DNA from: Chytridium lagenaria
Taxonomy: Eukaryota > Chytridiomycota > Chytridiomycetes > Chytridiales > Chytridiaceae
Assembly: GCA_025449115.1 (NCBI GenBank)
Contig: JAHLKC010000218.1
Coordinates: forward strand, 1 to 41,208
Length of the DNA: 41,208 nt
Direction: 5' to 3'
The notes under the pieces were generated by a model, which had not been told where the DNA came from, did not search any database, and saw nothing but the letters and a program-made list of their open reading frames with translations. Below are positions 22,545 through 32,405 of the stretch, piece by piece; position 1 is the stretch's first letter, and every line of letters starts with the position of its first letter. The position numbers and the translations under genes were made by a program.

Positions 22545-23866
22545 AAAAAGTGTAGAATAATGACGCGGTTTTTGATATTGAAACAAGAACATTCAAATTT
22601 ATTGAAACTAACCATATGCACAAATAGGAGCAAGATAAATGACCAACAACTGAGAAAACTTCAATTACATGGTAACGAAAGGCAGATACGAATTAACCGC
22701 AGCTAACGAATCAAATTCACTATAAACTCAGCCCAGCTCAAAATCCCACCAACTCCATATTTTAAACAAAGTCCAAGAATCACCATCTAGAGGTGAATCC
22801 GGACCTTGCTCTTGGACCTCCTCTTCCTCTTGTCAGCAAGCAACCTAATCTTCTCCGCAACCTTGGACCCAGCGACTCCCGACTTTCCAGACGCGTGGAC
22901 CTTCTTGTACGTGATATCCTCTTCCGGTTGGATCGCAGGGGCGCTGGAGGTCAAAGCCGCGGGACCTGAGGTGCCGTAGTAAGCCGCGGAACCGTAGACG
23001 GAGGGAGCGGCAGAAACACCTGACGCGTAAGCAGTGCTAATGTGATCGCACAGTTGATTGTGAGTACACGTCATTAATACTGAATTATACAATTATACTT
23101 ACGGATACTTGGTCTTCTTGTGGTAATACGTCAACCCATACGCCTTCTTGCTCCCCTTCTTTCCAGCCATCTTCAATCTATCCCTCAAGACTCCGATCCT
23201 CTTCCTGAACACGCGACGAGTACGGGTGTACCTCACTCTTCTCTTCCTGTGACGGCGACCCCCATGGTTTTTGGATCCAGCAGCTTCTACATCCGCAGTG
23301 GATGCGTCATCTTCAGGTGCGGAGGCAACCGACACATTGGATTCTGGGATGAAGTCATCGGAGGCGGCAGGTTCAGCCATGTCCGCACCTTCAGCCTCCG
23401 GTGTAAAGTCTTCAGGGGCTTGTGCGGCCTGAGCGTCTTCCTCCTCAGGGTCCGCGGCGGCGTCACCTTCATCCTCAGGCTCATACTGAGCAGGCTGTGC
23501 GTCCTCTTCTTCGGGGTCGACGGCGGCGTCGCCTTCTTCTTCAGGCTCGAACTGAGCAGGCTGAGCGTCCTCTTCTTCGGGGTCGGCGGCAGCGTCACCT
23601 TCTTCTTCAGGTTCGACGTACTGGGCAGCGTCCGCGTTCTCCTCCTCGGGCTCAGCGGCAACACCTCCATTGTATTGAGCAGACTGGGCAATGTCGGGGG
23701 ACGTGGAGGCATCGTTGGAAGGAATGTGGACGGAAATCGTCTGAGGGGCTTCGGCGCGACGGTACAGGGCAAGCGCGTCAGTGGGACGCGCGCCTTGGGC
23801 GATAAGGATCGAGCCGACGAGAGTGCACTTGAGCGCACTGGCGAGTATGGATTTGAGTTGCATGGT
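22545..23866. repeat. Arm 2 of the 1.3-kb inverted repeat
   Basis: This is the inverted partner of 7172-8498. The arms start 15.4 kb apart and the spacer is 14.0 kb. On this arm the 3' edge abuts the open frame of the truncated F-box/LRR gene and the other edge lies three bases before the ATG of secreted copy 2. Confidence 0.95.
22787..23863 (-). CDS. Secreted acidic-repeat / basic-domain protein, copy 2
   Basis: The same 336-residue protein as copy 1, on the opposite strand, with exons 23863-23103 and 23036-22787 around an identical 66-bp intron. The only amino-acid difference I find is His3 to Gln3. It keeps the signal peptide, the YRRAEA site, all acidic repeats and the basic C-terminal half. 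Its own TATA box (23943-23937) and leader are unrelated to those of copy 1, so the two genes may be expressed under different conditions while making the same product. Function unknown. Confidence 0.85.
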
Positions 23867-23936
23867 CGATATGGGAGTTGTTGTCGAGGAGGTTGGATGA
23901 GATGATGTGATTTTGGAATAATAAGGTCGACTCCAT

Positions 23937-23943
23937 TTTATAT
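23937..23943 (-). promoter_or_regulatory. TATA box of secreted copy 2
   Basis: TATAAAA on the minus strand, 74 bp upstream of ATG 23863, in the context gaatataaaatgg. It lies outside the inverted repeat, so it was not copied with the gene. Confidence 0.55.
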
Positions 23944-24119
23944 TCGCATTTCTTCAATAAAATAGAAGTTTTAACTGAGTCTTCCATCACATCACTTGAA
24001 ATGATCAGATCTTGAGGCTGTTGTTCGTTAAGATATGGCTTTGACTTGCATGTCTAGCTGATTCATGAGAGTAGTTTATTGAGGCTAAGCTCCTAGCTAC
24101 GTGGCCAGAAACAAAAATA

Positions 24120-24751
24120 ATGAAGCACGCGAAACGTCGACTTGATGATATCGCAACATGTCTTTCTTTGTCAAAGGCTCTTCGAATGTATGATGTATCA
24201 GCGTTTTCCAAAAAACAAAAAAAAAAAAGTGAAAACTTGGACAAGATGAGAGTGAAGCCGTTAGGAGCAAAGTTCGGAAACAAGAACTGGTACAAGGGAA
24301 CCGGGTCGGGTTCAATGGGAAAGTGGACAAAGAAGGGTAAGTTGATGTATGGATAAATGCATGTTTAAGTCTGCTGATTGCGACTCGCTTTGTTTGGAGC
24401 GACTCTCGACGACCATCAACTGACATGCGCATCTTAGGCGAGTACATCATTGAGCCTCACAAAGTTCGCAAGTTCATGATTCCAGATCTTAATGGATTTG
24501 AGGTAAGGATTCTTAACTCACCACATGGATATTCAAATTGCGGATGCAGCTGAACTAAGTACGTAAACAATAGTTAACACCGTACGTCGACCCCAAGTTC
24601 ACCACCCTTGTCCGTGGATCACATTCTGTCAAGGACTACTTTAAAACCGAGAATCTTCCTAAGGATCTAGACTCTGGTCTCGTTCAAAACATGCAAAGGA
24701 CTGCCAATGAAGTTTACCGTCAAATGCGGAACATGCAACCCAAGGTCTAAG
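24120..24751 (+). CDS. MRPL27: Mitochondrial large-subunit ribosomal protein mL41 (Mrpl27 family)
   Basis: mL41 is a structural protein of the mitochondrial 54S subunit. Conserved text: KFGNKNWYKGTGSGSMGKWT, KKGEYIIEPHKVRKFMIPDL, NGFELTPYVDPKF. Exons end at 24336, run 24438-24502, and run 24574-24751 (stop TAA 24749-24751). Joints are GT..AG and in frame (GG-GEY; FE-LTP). The start is uncertain: the open frame begins with ATG 24120, which gives a basic leader, while ATG 24246 is just before RVKPLGAKF; a 12-base A run at about 24219-24230 makes the upstream frame unsafe. It is convergent with the chitosanase gene, with about 20 bp between stops. Confidence 0.8.
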
Positions 24752-24770
24752 ATCAACAAAGGAGGAGGTT

Positions 24771-25945
24771 TTATTTAAGGATGTGTTTCGCAATGAGGAC
24801 GCCAGCAAATTGTAAATGAACTATATACCAAGAATCAAGACGAAACGACCTAAAGGCATGGGACGAAGTTTCATTGGGAAGTACCGGACGAGTAGGGAAT
24901 CCTTGGGCTTCCACTGCTGGATCGCAGTGGAGTTTGATAGGGTGACCATCGTTATTGAGCGCTTCCACTTCATTGTTATGGAATTGGACGTTGTTTGACT
25001 TGACGATGTGTTCATATCTGCAGTGAAAATAGATGAGAGATAAATGCTAAATATGTGCGAACTCACGATGCGACTCTAGTGACTGTGGGGGGATCTAAGC
25101 ACCATGAAGTTAAACTTGTTACTGGAGATGGTTTGACTTACATGCACCTCCCAAAGTGTTCAGCCGTTGACGTCTAGCGTTGAGGAATGCCTGCAACCAC
25201 ACACTCTCATCGGCATCGGGCCTCACCATCACAGCATCTAGTATCGCTCGCGTCCCCATGGGTCCCATTTGAATGTACGAATCAAATATCTGTCCTTTCG
25301 CCGCAGGACTCTTGGCCTTCACGTCCTCCGCTAGCTTTTGGCTTGGAATCCAGCTGTGAATTCGCATTAGTTTTTACTGAATACTTTGGAGACTCACTAG
25401 TCTTGATCGAGGATCGCCATCTGTGCATCGCGAAACTCTTTTCGGATGCATGCATGTTTCCAGGCATCGCAGAACCCTTCTAATCCAGCGACGTCTCCGA
25501 TGAGTATCCCGTTTTTGGCCTTTTCGGCGATAAGCGTGAGAATGGGCATGTAAGCACTAAATTCGTGGGAACTGACAGATCCGCGCAAAAGTCGCAGGTA
25601 TTCCCAAATTACTCTCTGAGCGGATCCTGTTCCTACGTAATATGTCAGTTGTGTTTATGAACCACTTATACCGGTGTTGAATTGGACCACGCCCACTGAA
25701 TAGCCGTGATTATCCGCGAGGATTGTGCACACGTCCCATTGGAGATTCGGGCTGGAAGTTTCATAAATGGATGTGAGCTTCAACGCAAGATTTTTTGCAC
25801 ACGCGGGCGATGCGGTTTCATAGGAAATTTGCGGAGATTCGGAGTAATATTCTGCGACTATTGCATTTGAGGCTACGCAATATGTTAAAGAAGTCAAGGT
25901 GACGATGACCAGAACGCGTAATAGTAATTTGGGAAGCTGGAACAT
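24771..25945 (-). CDS. Secreted GH46 chitosanase
   Basis: GH46 enzymes hydrolyse chitosan. The protein starts at ATG 25945 with a clear signal peptide (LLLRVLVIVTLTSLTYCVAS). Then LTSIYETSSPNLQWDVC and ILADNHGYSVGVVQFNTGTG follow; the Glu of YETSS and the Asp of ADNHGY align with the catalytic Glu22 and Asp40 of the Streptomyces N174 enzyme. Later parts match the fold: CDAWKHACIRKEFRDAQM, GQIFDSYIQMGPMGTRAILD, DESVWLQAFLNARRQRLNT. Exons: 25945-25672, 25632-25398, 25353-25142, a 16-bp microexon 25082-25067 (FTRVAS), and 25017-24771. The microexon is needed to restore TRV and VEALNNDG in one frame. The last 40 residues are less certain. Its role could be remodelling its own chitosan-containing wall or degrading that of others. 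Confidence 0.85.
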
Positions 25946-26072
25946 GACTGTGTAGGTAGAGTAAAAATTGGGTCGGTCCGGATAGTTGCGGTTTTATTTG
26001 CATCGTTGCTGTTGTGGTCGCGGGAAGTCAAGTATCCTTGACTGATTCATCACTTTGCATCCCGCCAATTAT

Positions 26073-27839
26073 TTAAACTGCCTCCAGTCCTTTTCCTTTG
26101 GGAGTGGGAAGAGATGATCCTTCTGATGAGGTGGTGTTCGCGCGATGCGGCTGGCCAATCTGGTCAACTATTATAGGACCTTTGCGCTTCCTGGCAAAGT
26201 GACTTGTTACAGCCGTGGCTGCAGCAATACACCAAAGTACTACCGACACAACTGATGCTATCCATATAGACTGCTGAAACCATCCTTCGGGGACAGGATC
26301 CATGGGCCAGTTGTACTTTGACATGGCTTGAAAGAAAATTCCTCCAATAGCCACATAGATAGTGGAGAAAGTGAGAGAAAACCACTGATGAAAGCAGTGT
26401 CAGAACGTAAAAATTAAAGAAGAGATAACCTCACCCCATACACCATTGCAATTCTAGAATCTGATGCTACATACGATAGATTCAATATCCACGGAAACAC
26501 CGTCACGAGTCCTGTCCAAAAATTAAACCTCGCATCCCTATCTGCATCCGATTCTTTCATTCCTGTCCCTTTCTTTGGCAAAAGATTTCTAACGACTCTC
26601 GCGATCCCATCTGAGGATGACCTAGTATACCCAGAACTCTTAGTTGACGGTTCTCTGCTCACCGGAATCGACGTGTTTTTGTCCCCATCTGCCAACTTTA
26701 CTAAAAATCCCCCACCCGCAAGTGTTGACCCCGCTTTTGACCGCGTATGCACCAGCCCATTAAACTGTGCAGGATTTATACTAGGTAGGGACCCAATGGG
26801 TGATGCCACATTTTTCCTGGCAAGAGACGGCTCCCTCGACAACTTTTGAATAAAGTTTGGTATTTTAAACGCGTCACTTGATCCTCCCGTACCAGATCCC
26901 GAGGCAAACGCTTCAAAGGATCTCGACTCTTCAGGTGCATCCATTATTAATATTGTGGGATGTTCTTGCGACATATTTGTTTGGCCCGAAAAGAAATATG
27001 ACACTGATTCTGGGTCAATGTTGTTATTCATATTCGGCGCGGCGGTCCTTAGCGACGCTATCGCTGTGGATATATCCTGACCCGGTGAATGCATCAGGGA
27101 GCTTGCGGCCCCTGTGAGGCTGATTGCACGTATTGTCCAAAAAAAGTAGGGAGGTTCTCGCTAGAATTTTCGTTGGACCCTGTAGTATTGCTATTGAGTT
27201 TCTCGAGGAGATAAAACGTTGGTATGCGAGGACGACTTGAGGTGGGTCGTTGCCGTGAAACAGGCATGTTGGAGCTGGAAGTGGACGGGCTACGTTCCAT
27301 TCCTCCAGTGGATGTATTGTTTACATTAGGCTGGATTACATCGTCAGGTAAGGCACCAACACTTGGGACGTTGGCACCTGAAAAGTAGTAAGACATGGCG
27401 GATTGGTCCATGACACCGTTCTTGTCAGCTGCAGCGGCTGTCCTTAAAGACGCCAACGCGCAGTTGACATGTCCTGAGCAGGAGAATGTGTTGTAGTTGT
27501 CGCAGCAGACTGGACGTACTGGTTGATTTGCGAAGCGAAGAAGCTGCCACCAAGACCATCGGTTGACGAATCGACGTTCTCTCGTTCATTGAGGTAGAAC
27601 GTAGGGATCCTTGGTCGTTGTGTGAAACTGGAACGAGCTCGACTTCGCACAGTACTGACAGAAGCCAAAGGCTCTCCTTCAATCTTCTTATCTGGTGCTT
27701 CTGTATTGATTGCTGATGAGGCTAAAGGCGTGCGGGGATTAGAAATGCTGCGTGGAACTTGTACAGAGTTTGATGCGGCATCGCTGCCGCTTTCGCCACC
27801 TTGGAGTCTTTGTTCTGAGAGGTTGGCCTGGGTGTCCAT
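26073..27839 (-). CDS. Unknown membrane protein with internal repeats
   Basis: Not recognised. It starts at ATG 27839 (MDTQANLSEQRLQGG). The N-terminal two thirds are Ser/Pro/Asn-rich and contain a twofold repeat: RPRIPTFYL..E...N, QYVQSA, HSP-QD-STA, ASLRTAA and SY-FSG occur twice in the same order (about 27620-27390 and 27240-26980). Then a Lys/Ser-rich stretch leads to three likely membrane helices: FWTGLVTVFPWILNLSYVAS, TFSTIYVAIGGIFF (after an intron whose donor is GTGAGG at 26447) and WIASVVSVVLWCIAAATAV. The tail is polar and basic. Two frame breaks (27459 and about 27110) are cured by one base each. A cytosolic, phosphorylatable N-terminus attached to a small membrane anchor is the simplest reading. 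Confidence 0.6.
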
Positions 27840-28046
27840 GGATTCCGAAGATGCGAAGATGTCTCTGTTGCGGTCTTCCGTCTCCTATTGCTTTTTAGAG
27901 AGGCTTTTAGCTTTGATGTTCGCAATGTAAAAACAATGTATAGGGCGGATGATTGGGATCACCAAGAGCCCATGTCTGTTTGACGCGCTTTTAAATATGT
28001 ATATTGCGGTTTGGTATATTACATGCAACTTATGACCTAGAAATGT

Positions 28047-31000
28047 TCAGGAATCAGAATAATATCTCCTGGCCTCCTCCTCCTTAATGGTGTAATCTGA
28101 TCGGGTATAGCTCTGATTCGCCATAAACGTTGAGCTACCGTCATCGTTCTCCTCATCGGTATAATGATTATAATATCTCTCAAGGTCCTCAACCCTCTCG
28201 TCTTCCGGCCATGACCTGCTCCCGTCATCCTCTGCCTCGGACAGTTTGTTTCCTCCTTCACTCGAATCTCCTAACATATCATCGTATATTGATGGACCCG
28301 CCTCCTCCTCCCTCCCCTCCCCGTCATCATCCTCATCCTCATCCTCATCTTCGTCGTCGTCGTCGTCATCGTCATCATCGTCATCATCATCATCGTCATC
28401 GTCATCCCCCGATTCAGACTCCGAGTTACTAAGCAAGCTGATGGCATTCTTCCTCCTCTCCTCAGCTTCAATAGCCCATTCCTTAAAGTTGAAAGAAGAG
28501 TTGGCGCCAGTTACAAGCTCATGCGAGAGAAGTTCTGTGGCCGTCGGCCGCTTTTCTGGGTCCACAATGAAGCAGGACTCGAGAAAAGTGCGCGAAAGCT
28601 CGGAAATGTTGTCGGGAATTGGCGGGAGCTTTGCCAGTACCAAGAAGGTATAACAGATTCCCGTTGACGTTTTTCCAAGGGTGCTGTCCGGTAAGCATTT
28701 CAAGAACCAGACAACCCACGGACCTGGTGATTATTAGTGATATAAATATTAGAAACCATCTATAAGTAGAATTCATAACCGCATTACATGTGGATTACTT
28801 ACCAAATGTCGACTTTCCCACCATACCCTTTACCACGAGCAACTTCGGGAGCCATCCAAGGAAGTGATCCTTGCAGGGACATTCTCGTAACTCGGTGGTA
28901 GGCCATTTGATATTCTGAATCATATAGGTTTGATGAGTTTAAAAATCTCATACATGCGTAGAAAGTCAAACCCACCATTCTTTTTTGACGTGCCAAAATC
29001 AGATATTTTGGCACCCCATCACTATCAATAAGCACTGTACAGATTTGTATAGATTTTAGACGCGACGCGGAAATAGAAGTTTAAAAGAGCGTATGTAACA
29101 CGTACCGTTTCCGCCCTTAATATCCCTATGAATGATTTCATCCCATGCATATTCCATGCCACAAAGAATTGGCTTGTAAATACTCTGACAGCGTCTTCGT
29201 CGAAGTTCCCAAACTTCGCAAGAACAGAGGCAATGGAACCACCTGACACGTACTCCAAAAACACATTAAAAGTTGTATCTTTAAAGTCAAAGCCTAAAAT
29301 TCCGAAAAAAAGAAGACAGTCGTAGTTAGAAAAACAATCTCAGGAAGTAAAAAAACATTTTTTAAAAAAAACCCCCACTCACCTAAATAGCGCACGATGT
29401 TTTCATGCTCAAGCTCACTCAAAAGCTCAACTTCTTTCTTCAACGCATCCACTTTCTTCTTGTTCGCATCCGAATCAATCGACCCCACAAGCACTTGTTT
29501 TGCAGCCATAATCTCCCCGGTATCAAGATTTAACGCGTGGAAAACTTTCCCGAATGCACCTTGTCCAATTAACCGACCTTGCGTCCAGCGCTTTATCGGT
29601 GGTCTTTCTTGACGGGGCTCTGCAGCTGCGGCAGCAGTCAGTGCAGGAGTAGGCGCAATAGCCGGCTTATCAACCACCACGCTTGCAGGAGATTTCGGCT
29701 CTTGCTGCGTAGGAGAGGCCGGAATAATATCGAGGGAGGGTTGGGCAAGGTTTGAAGTGGGAGGCTTTGGGGTTCCAAGGTTGAAGGGAGAAGAAGAAGC
29801 GCTCACCGCAGAGACCTTGCGGAACAAAGCGGCAGCGCGTGGCGACAAGGGCTCCCCAGTTTGAGAGAGTGCTGGGGAAGTGGGGAGAGAAGAATTAGGT
29901 ATAGGAAGGCGCTCTTTCAGGTTATTCGTATCAAGCCGCATCTCTGGGTCTCGCCGTGAATCCGCCCCGGAACTCCCATCCCTGGAGTCTTTTTCCGCTA
30001 CAGAAGGGGGCGGCAGATCTGCAGGATGTAAACTTCCGCGGGCGTCCCGAACGCGAAGAGGTGATGGAACCATGATACTAGATCTCCGACGAACATAGGC
30101 AGGCTCCTTCCATGCAAAGCGGGACATTCGTTTGTTGATAACTGCCGCCTGGACTATATTCTTAATACTACTCTGCCTATTCGCGACATTTCCAGCATAA
30201 CCAGAAAGACTTTCAGAGCTGCCGTAAGGGGATGCAATTACAGATTCTTTTCTTGCAATTGAGTAGCTTGAAGAATTGTTTTGAATTTGATCAGATGTTG
30301 GAGTGCTTGGAATCTGCCGAGGCGGTGGTGGAAGAGACACTTTTTCTATGTCTGGAAAGTATTGCTCAAGCTGTTCAGCAATAAGCTCATCAGGAGGGCG
30401 CTCTCCAAAGAAAGACTCGAATTTAGATTCCTTCTTTCGACTGATCAGCTTGCTTCGAGTATCCGAATTTTGCCTGCGCGAAGATGTCCTCCGTGAAATT
30501 CTCCTCGAACTCGATGGGTTTCGTTGCATAGATGACGACGATGGACTATCGTAGCCGCTACGTTGATCAGATATTGCTTTAGAAGAGACTCTGCTATCCG
30601 AGGACGGAATGCGGATGGAACTAGGCGGAGCGGAGTAATTGAAATTCGGGAGTGCCATCCCCGCAGGGCTAGTTGCTGATCGCGCCCTTCCTTGCGGCTT
30701 CTGAGACCATTCAGATTCTTGGATGATCTTTTGCGCAGGATTCTCCTTCTTTTGCATGCTATGCAGCATCAGGTCAATCGACGCATTGGAAGGATTTCCT
30801 GGCGAAGCCTGGCTCACAATGAGCTCCTGAAGTCTTTGAAGTTGCTGCGCTCGCTGAGTTTCCGCGTTTGGATATAAAAAGGCTTTGCGTAGAATAAGGT
30901 GACCTTTAGCTTCCGACGTTCGAGATCTGCATATTCGCAGTAATTCCGCATCGTCAATTCGGATTACTGAAATTACAATTCAGACATATGTGTTGTTGCA

Positions 31001-32122
31001 TATCTATTACCTCCATCCCCTTTCGATGGATCAAGAATAAATAGTGAGTAATGTTTCCGTTCCTTAGCATCAATGATATTGAATTTCCTTAAGATCTTGT
31101 GACGAATTTTGACCGCATCATTATAATCCCCAACGTCGATAATGTGAGACTGTTCGTCAATTCCGTAGATACGAATACAGCGCTAAGAATAATGACATTA
31201 GATGACTACAATCGGTTAAGCAGCGTACCGATCTTATTATTTCAAGATCAAACACGTCCCTTCCTTCTTGCTTATATCTTTCGTCCGCCAAGATTTTTGC
31301 GACCTCTGCACTCGGTGAATCAGGAGAAGGGCCAGGCACAGGTGAAGTCTCTCCACGGTTAAACTCCGCCTCCCCTCCCATCATCAAACCACGGAGCTTG
31401 TGAGACGTCTTCCTGTCAATGGTCATTGTCCCCTTCATTGAAGATGATCTTGGAGCAATGACAAAGTTATCCGTCTTGATGTTTGAAAGAGGAGAAACCA
31501 AGGTCGAAGAGTTTGAGAAGCTTGGTTTGTGGCGATCAAGAGTAACTGGCCCTGGACTCATATCTCTAGGAGTCAAGCTTGCACCCCCATACCGATCCGA
31601 AGAACCCATGTAGGAGGGCTGGGATATGGGTGAAGCGCTTCTAGATCCTCCATAGCGATCGGAGGGAGAGACCAAGTCCAGCTGATCAAACCTATGAGCC
31701 CTCGAGTTCAACCCTGCTCCTGCATTCGGATGCGATGTGGAATAAACGGATTCAGGATTTCCAGGTATGTATAGCTTCTTTGATGGTATCCCCGTCAAGC
31801 GCTCAATCGCCAGAAGGATGCGCTTTCGGTCACCAACTTTGATGACTCCGATATCCTTCAACAACAGATAATCTAAATCTAGCAAAAGCTCTCCTGTAAT
31901 GTCGTTCCTTGCAAATTCTTCTCTGAAGCGATCAAGCCCTGCTTCGGCAAGCCAGATCCCAACACGTTGCGTATCCCATCGCATGAAATCCGGTGCCATG
32001 TTGGTGGGCGGCTCCGGATGTGACTGGAATGAAGGCGCCGCGCTGGCTGATCGCCATCGCGGTGACCCTACAGAGGCACTTAACGGCGAATTTGGTAGCT
32101 GGCTGCCGTTCTGCTGCAGCAT
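28047..32122 (-). CDS. STE11: SAM-RBD-kinase MAPKKK (Ste11/Byr2 type)
   Basis: This kinase class relays pheromone, filamentation or stress signals to a MAPKK. ATG 32122 (MLQQNGSQLPNSPL). The SAM domain is at about 32000-31790 (WDTQRVGIWLAEAGLDRFRE, LKDIGVIKVGDRKRIL). A Ras-binding-like domain follows (CIRIYGIDEQSHIIDVGDYN, KHYSLFILDPSKG), split by introns. The kinase domain has GQGAFGKVFHAL, AAKQVL, EHENIVRYLG, GGSIASVLAKFG, HRDIKGGN, SDFGTSKK, MAPEVARGKGYGGKVDIWS, TGQHPW and CFIVDPEKRPTA. Two frame breaks within the kinase (near 29167 and 29007) are cured by one base each and give HRD and DFG motifs in full. The C-terminus after the kinase carries a Ser-Glu stretch, then about 18 Asp, then a Glu/Asp tail to stop at 28047; such a tail is not typical of Ste11. 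Confidence 0.85.
28321..28405. repeat. GAT/GAC trinucleotide microsatellite in the MAPKKK gene
   Basis: On the minus strand a run of GAY codons encodes an uninterrupted stretch of about 18 Asp followed by alternating Glu/Asp. The tract is imperfect at the third codon base, so it is not a pure repeat, but its length is likely to vary between isolates. Confidence 0.85.
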
Positions 32123-32405
32123 TTCGGCGAGAAACAGCACGATCAGGATAGATTTGCCTGCTACAAACGATTCAACTCTAATAAAAGTATAATATGTACA
32201 GCAATCAGAAATTTTGTGACTATGCAGTGTACAAGTGGAATCGCTGACTCCCCGTGAAGACTACAAAGCGATAAACAACGGTCAGTTCTGGCTCATTTCG
32301 AATTAGAAGCTTTTCCGCGTAAACAAATCTACTGCAATTTCTGCATTGCTCTATGTATCGGAATTTTAACGATTTCGTGTAAGGCAGGCAAACGGATCCA
32401 TTGGC

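Noticed and set aside
28130..28653. Plus-strand frames with poly-Ser or poly-His over the MAPKKK tail
   Set aside because: They are antisense shadows of the GAY repeat. The minus-strand frame continues the kinase protein.
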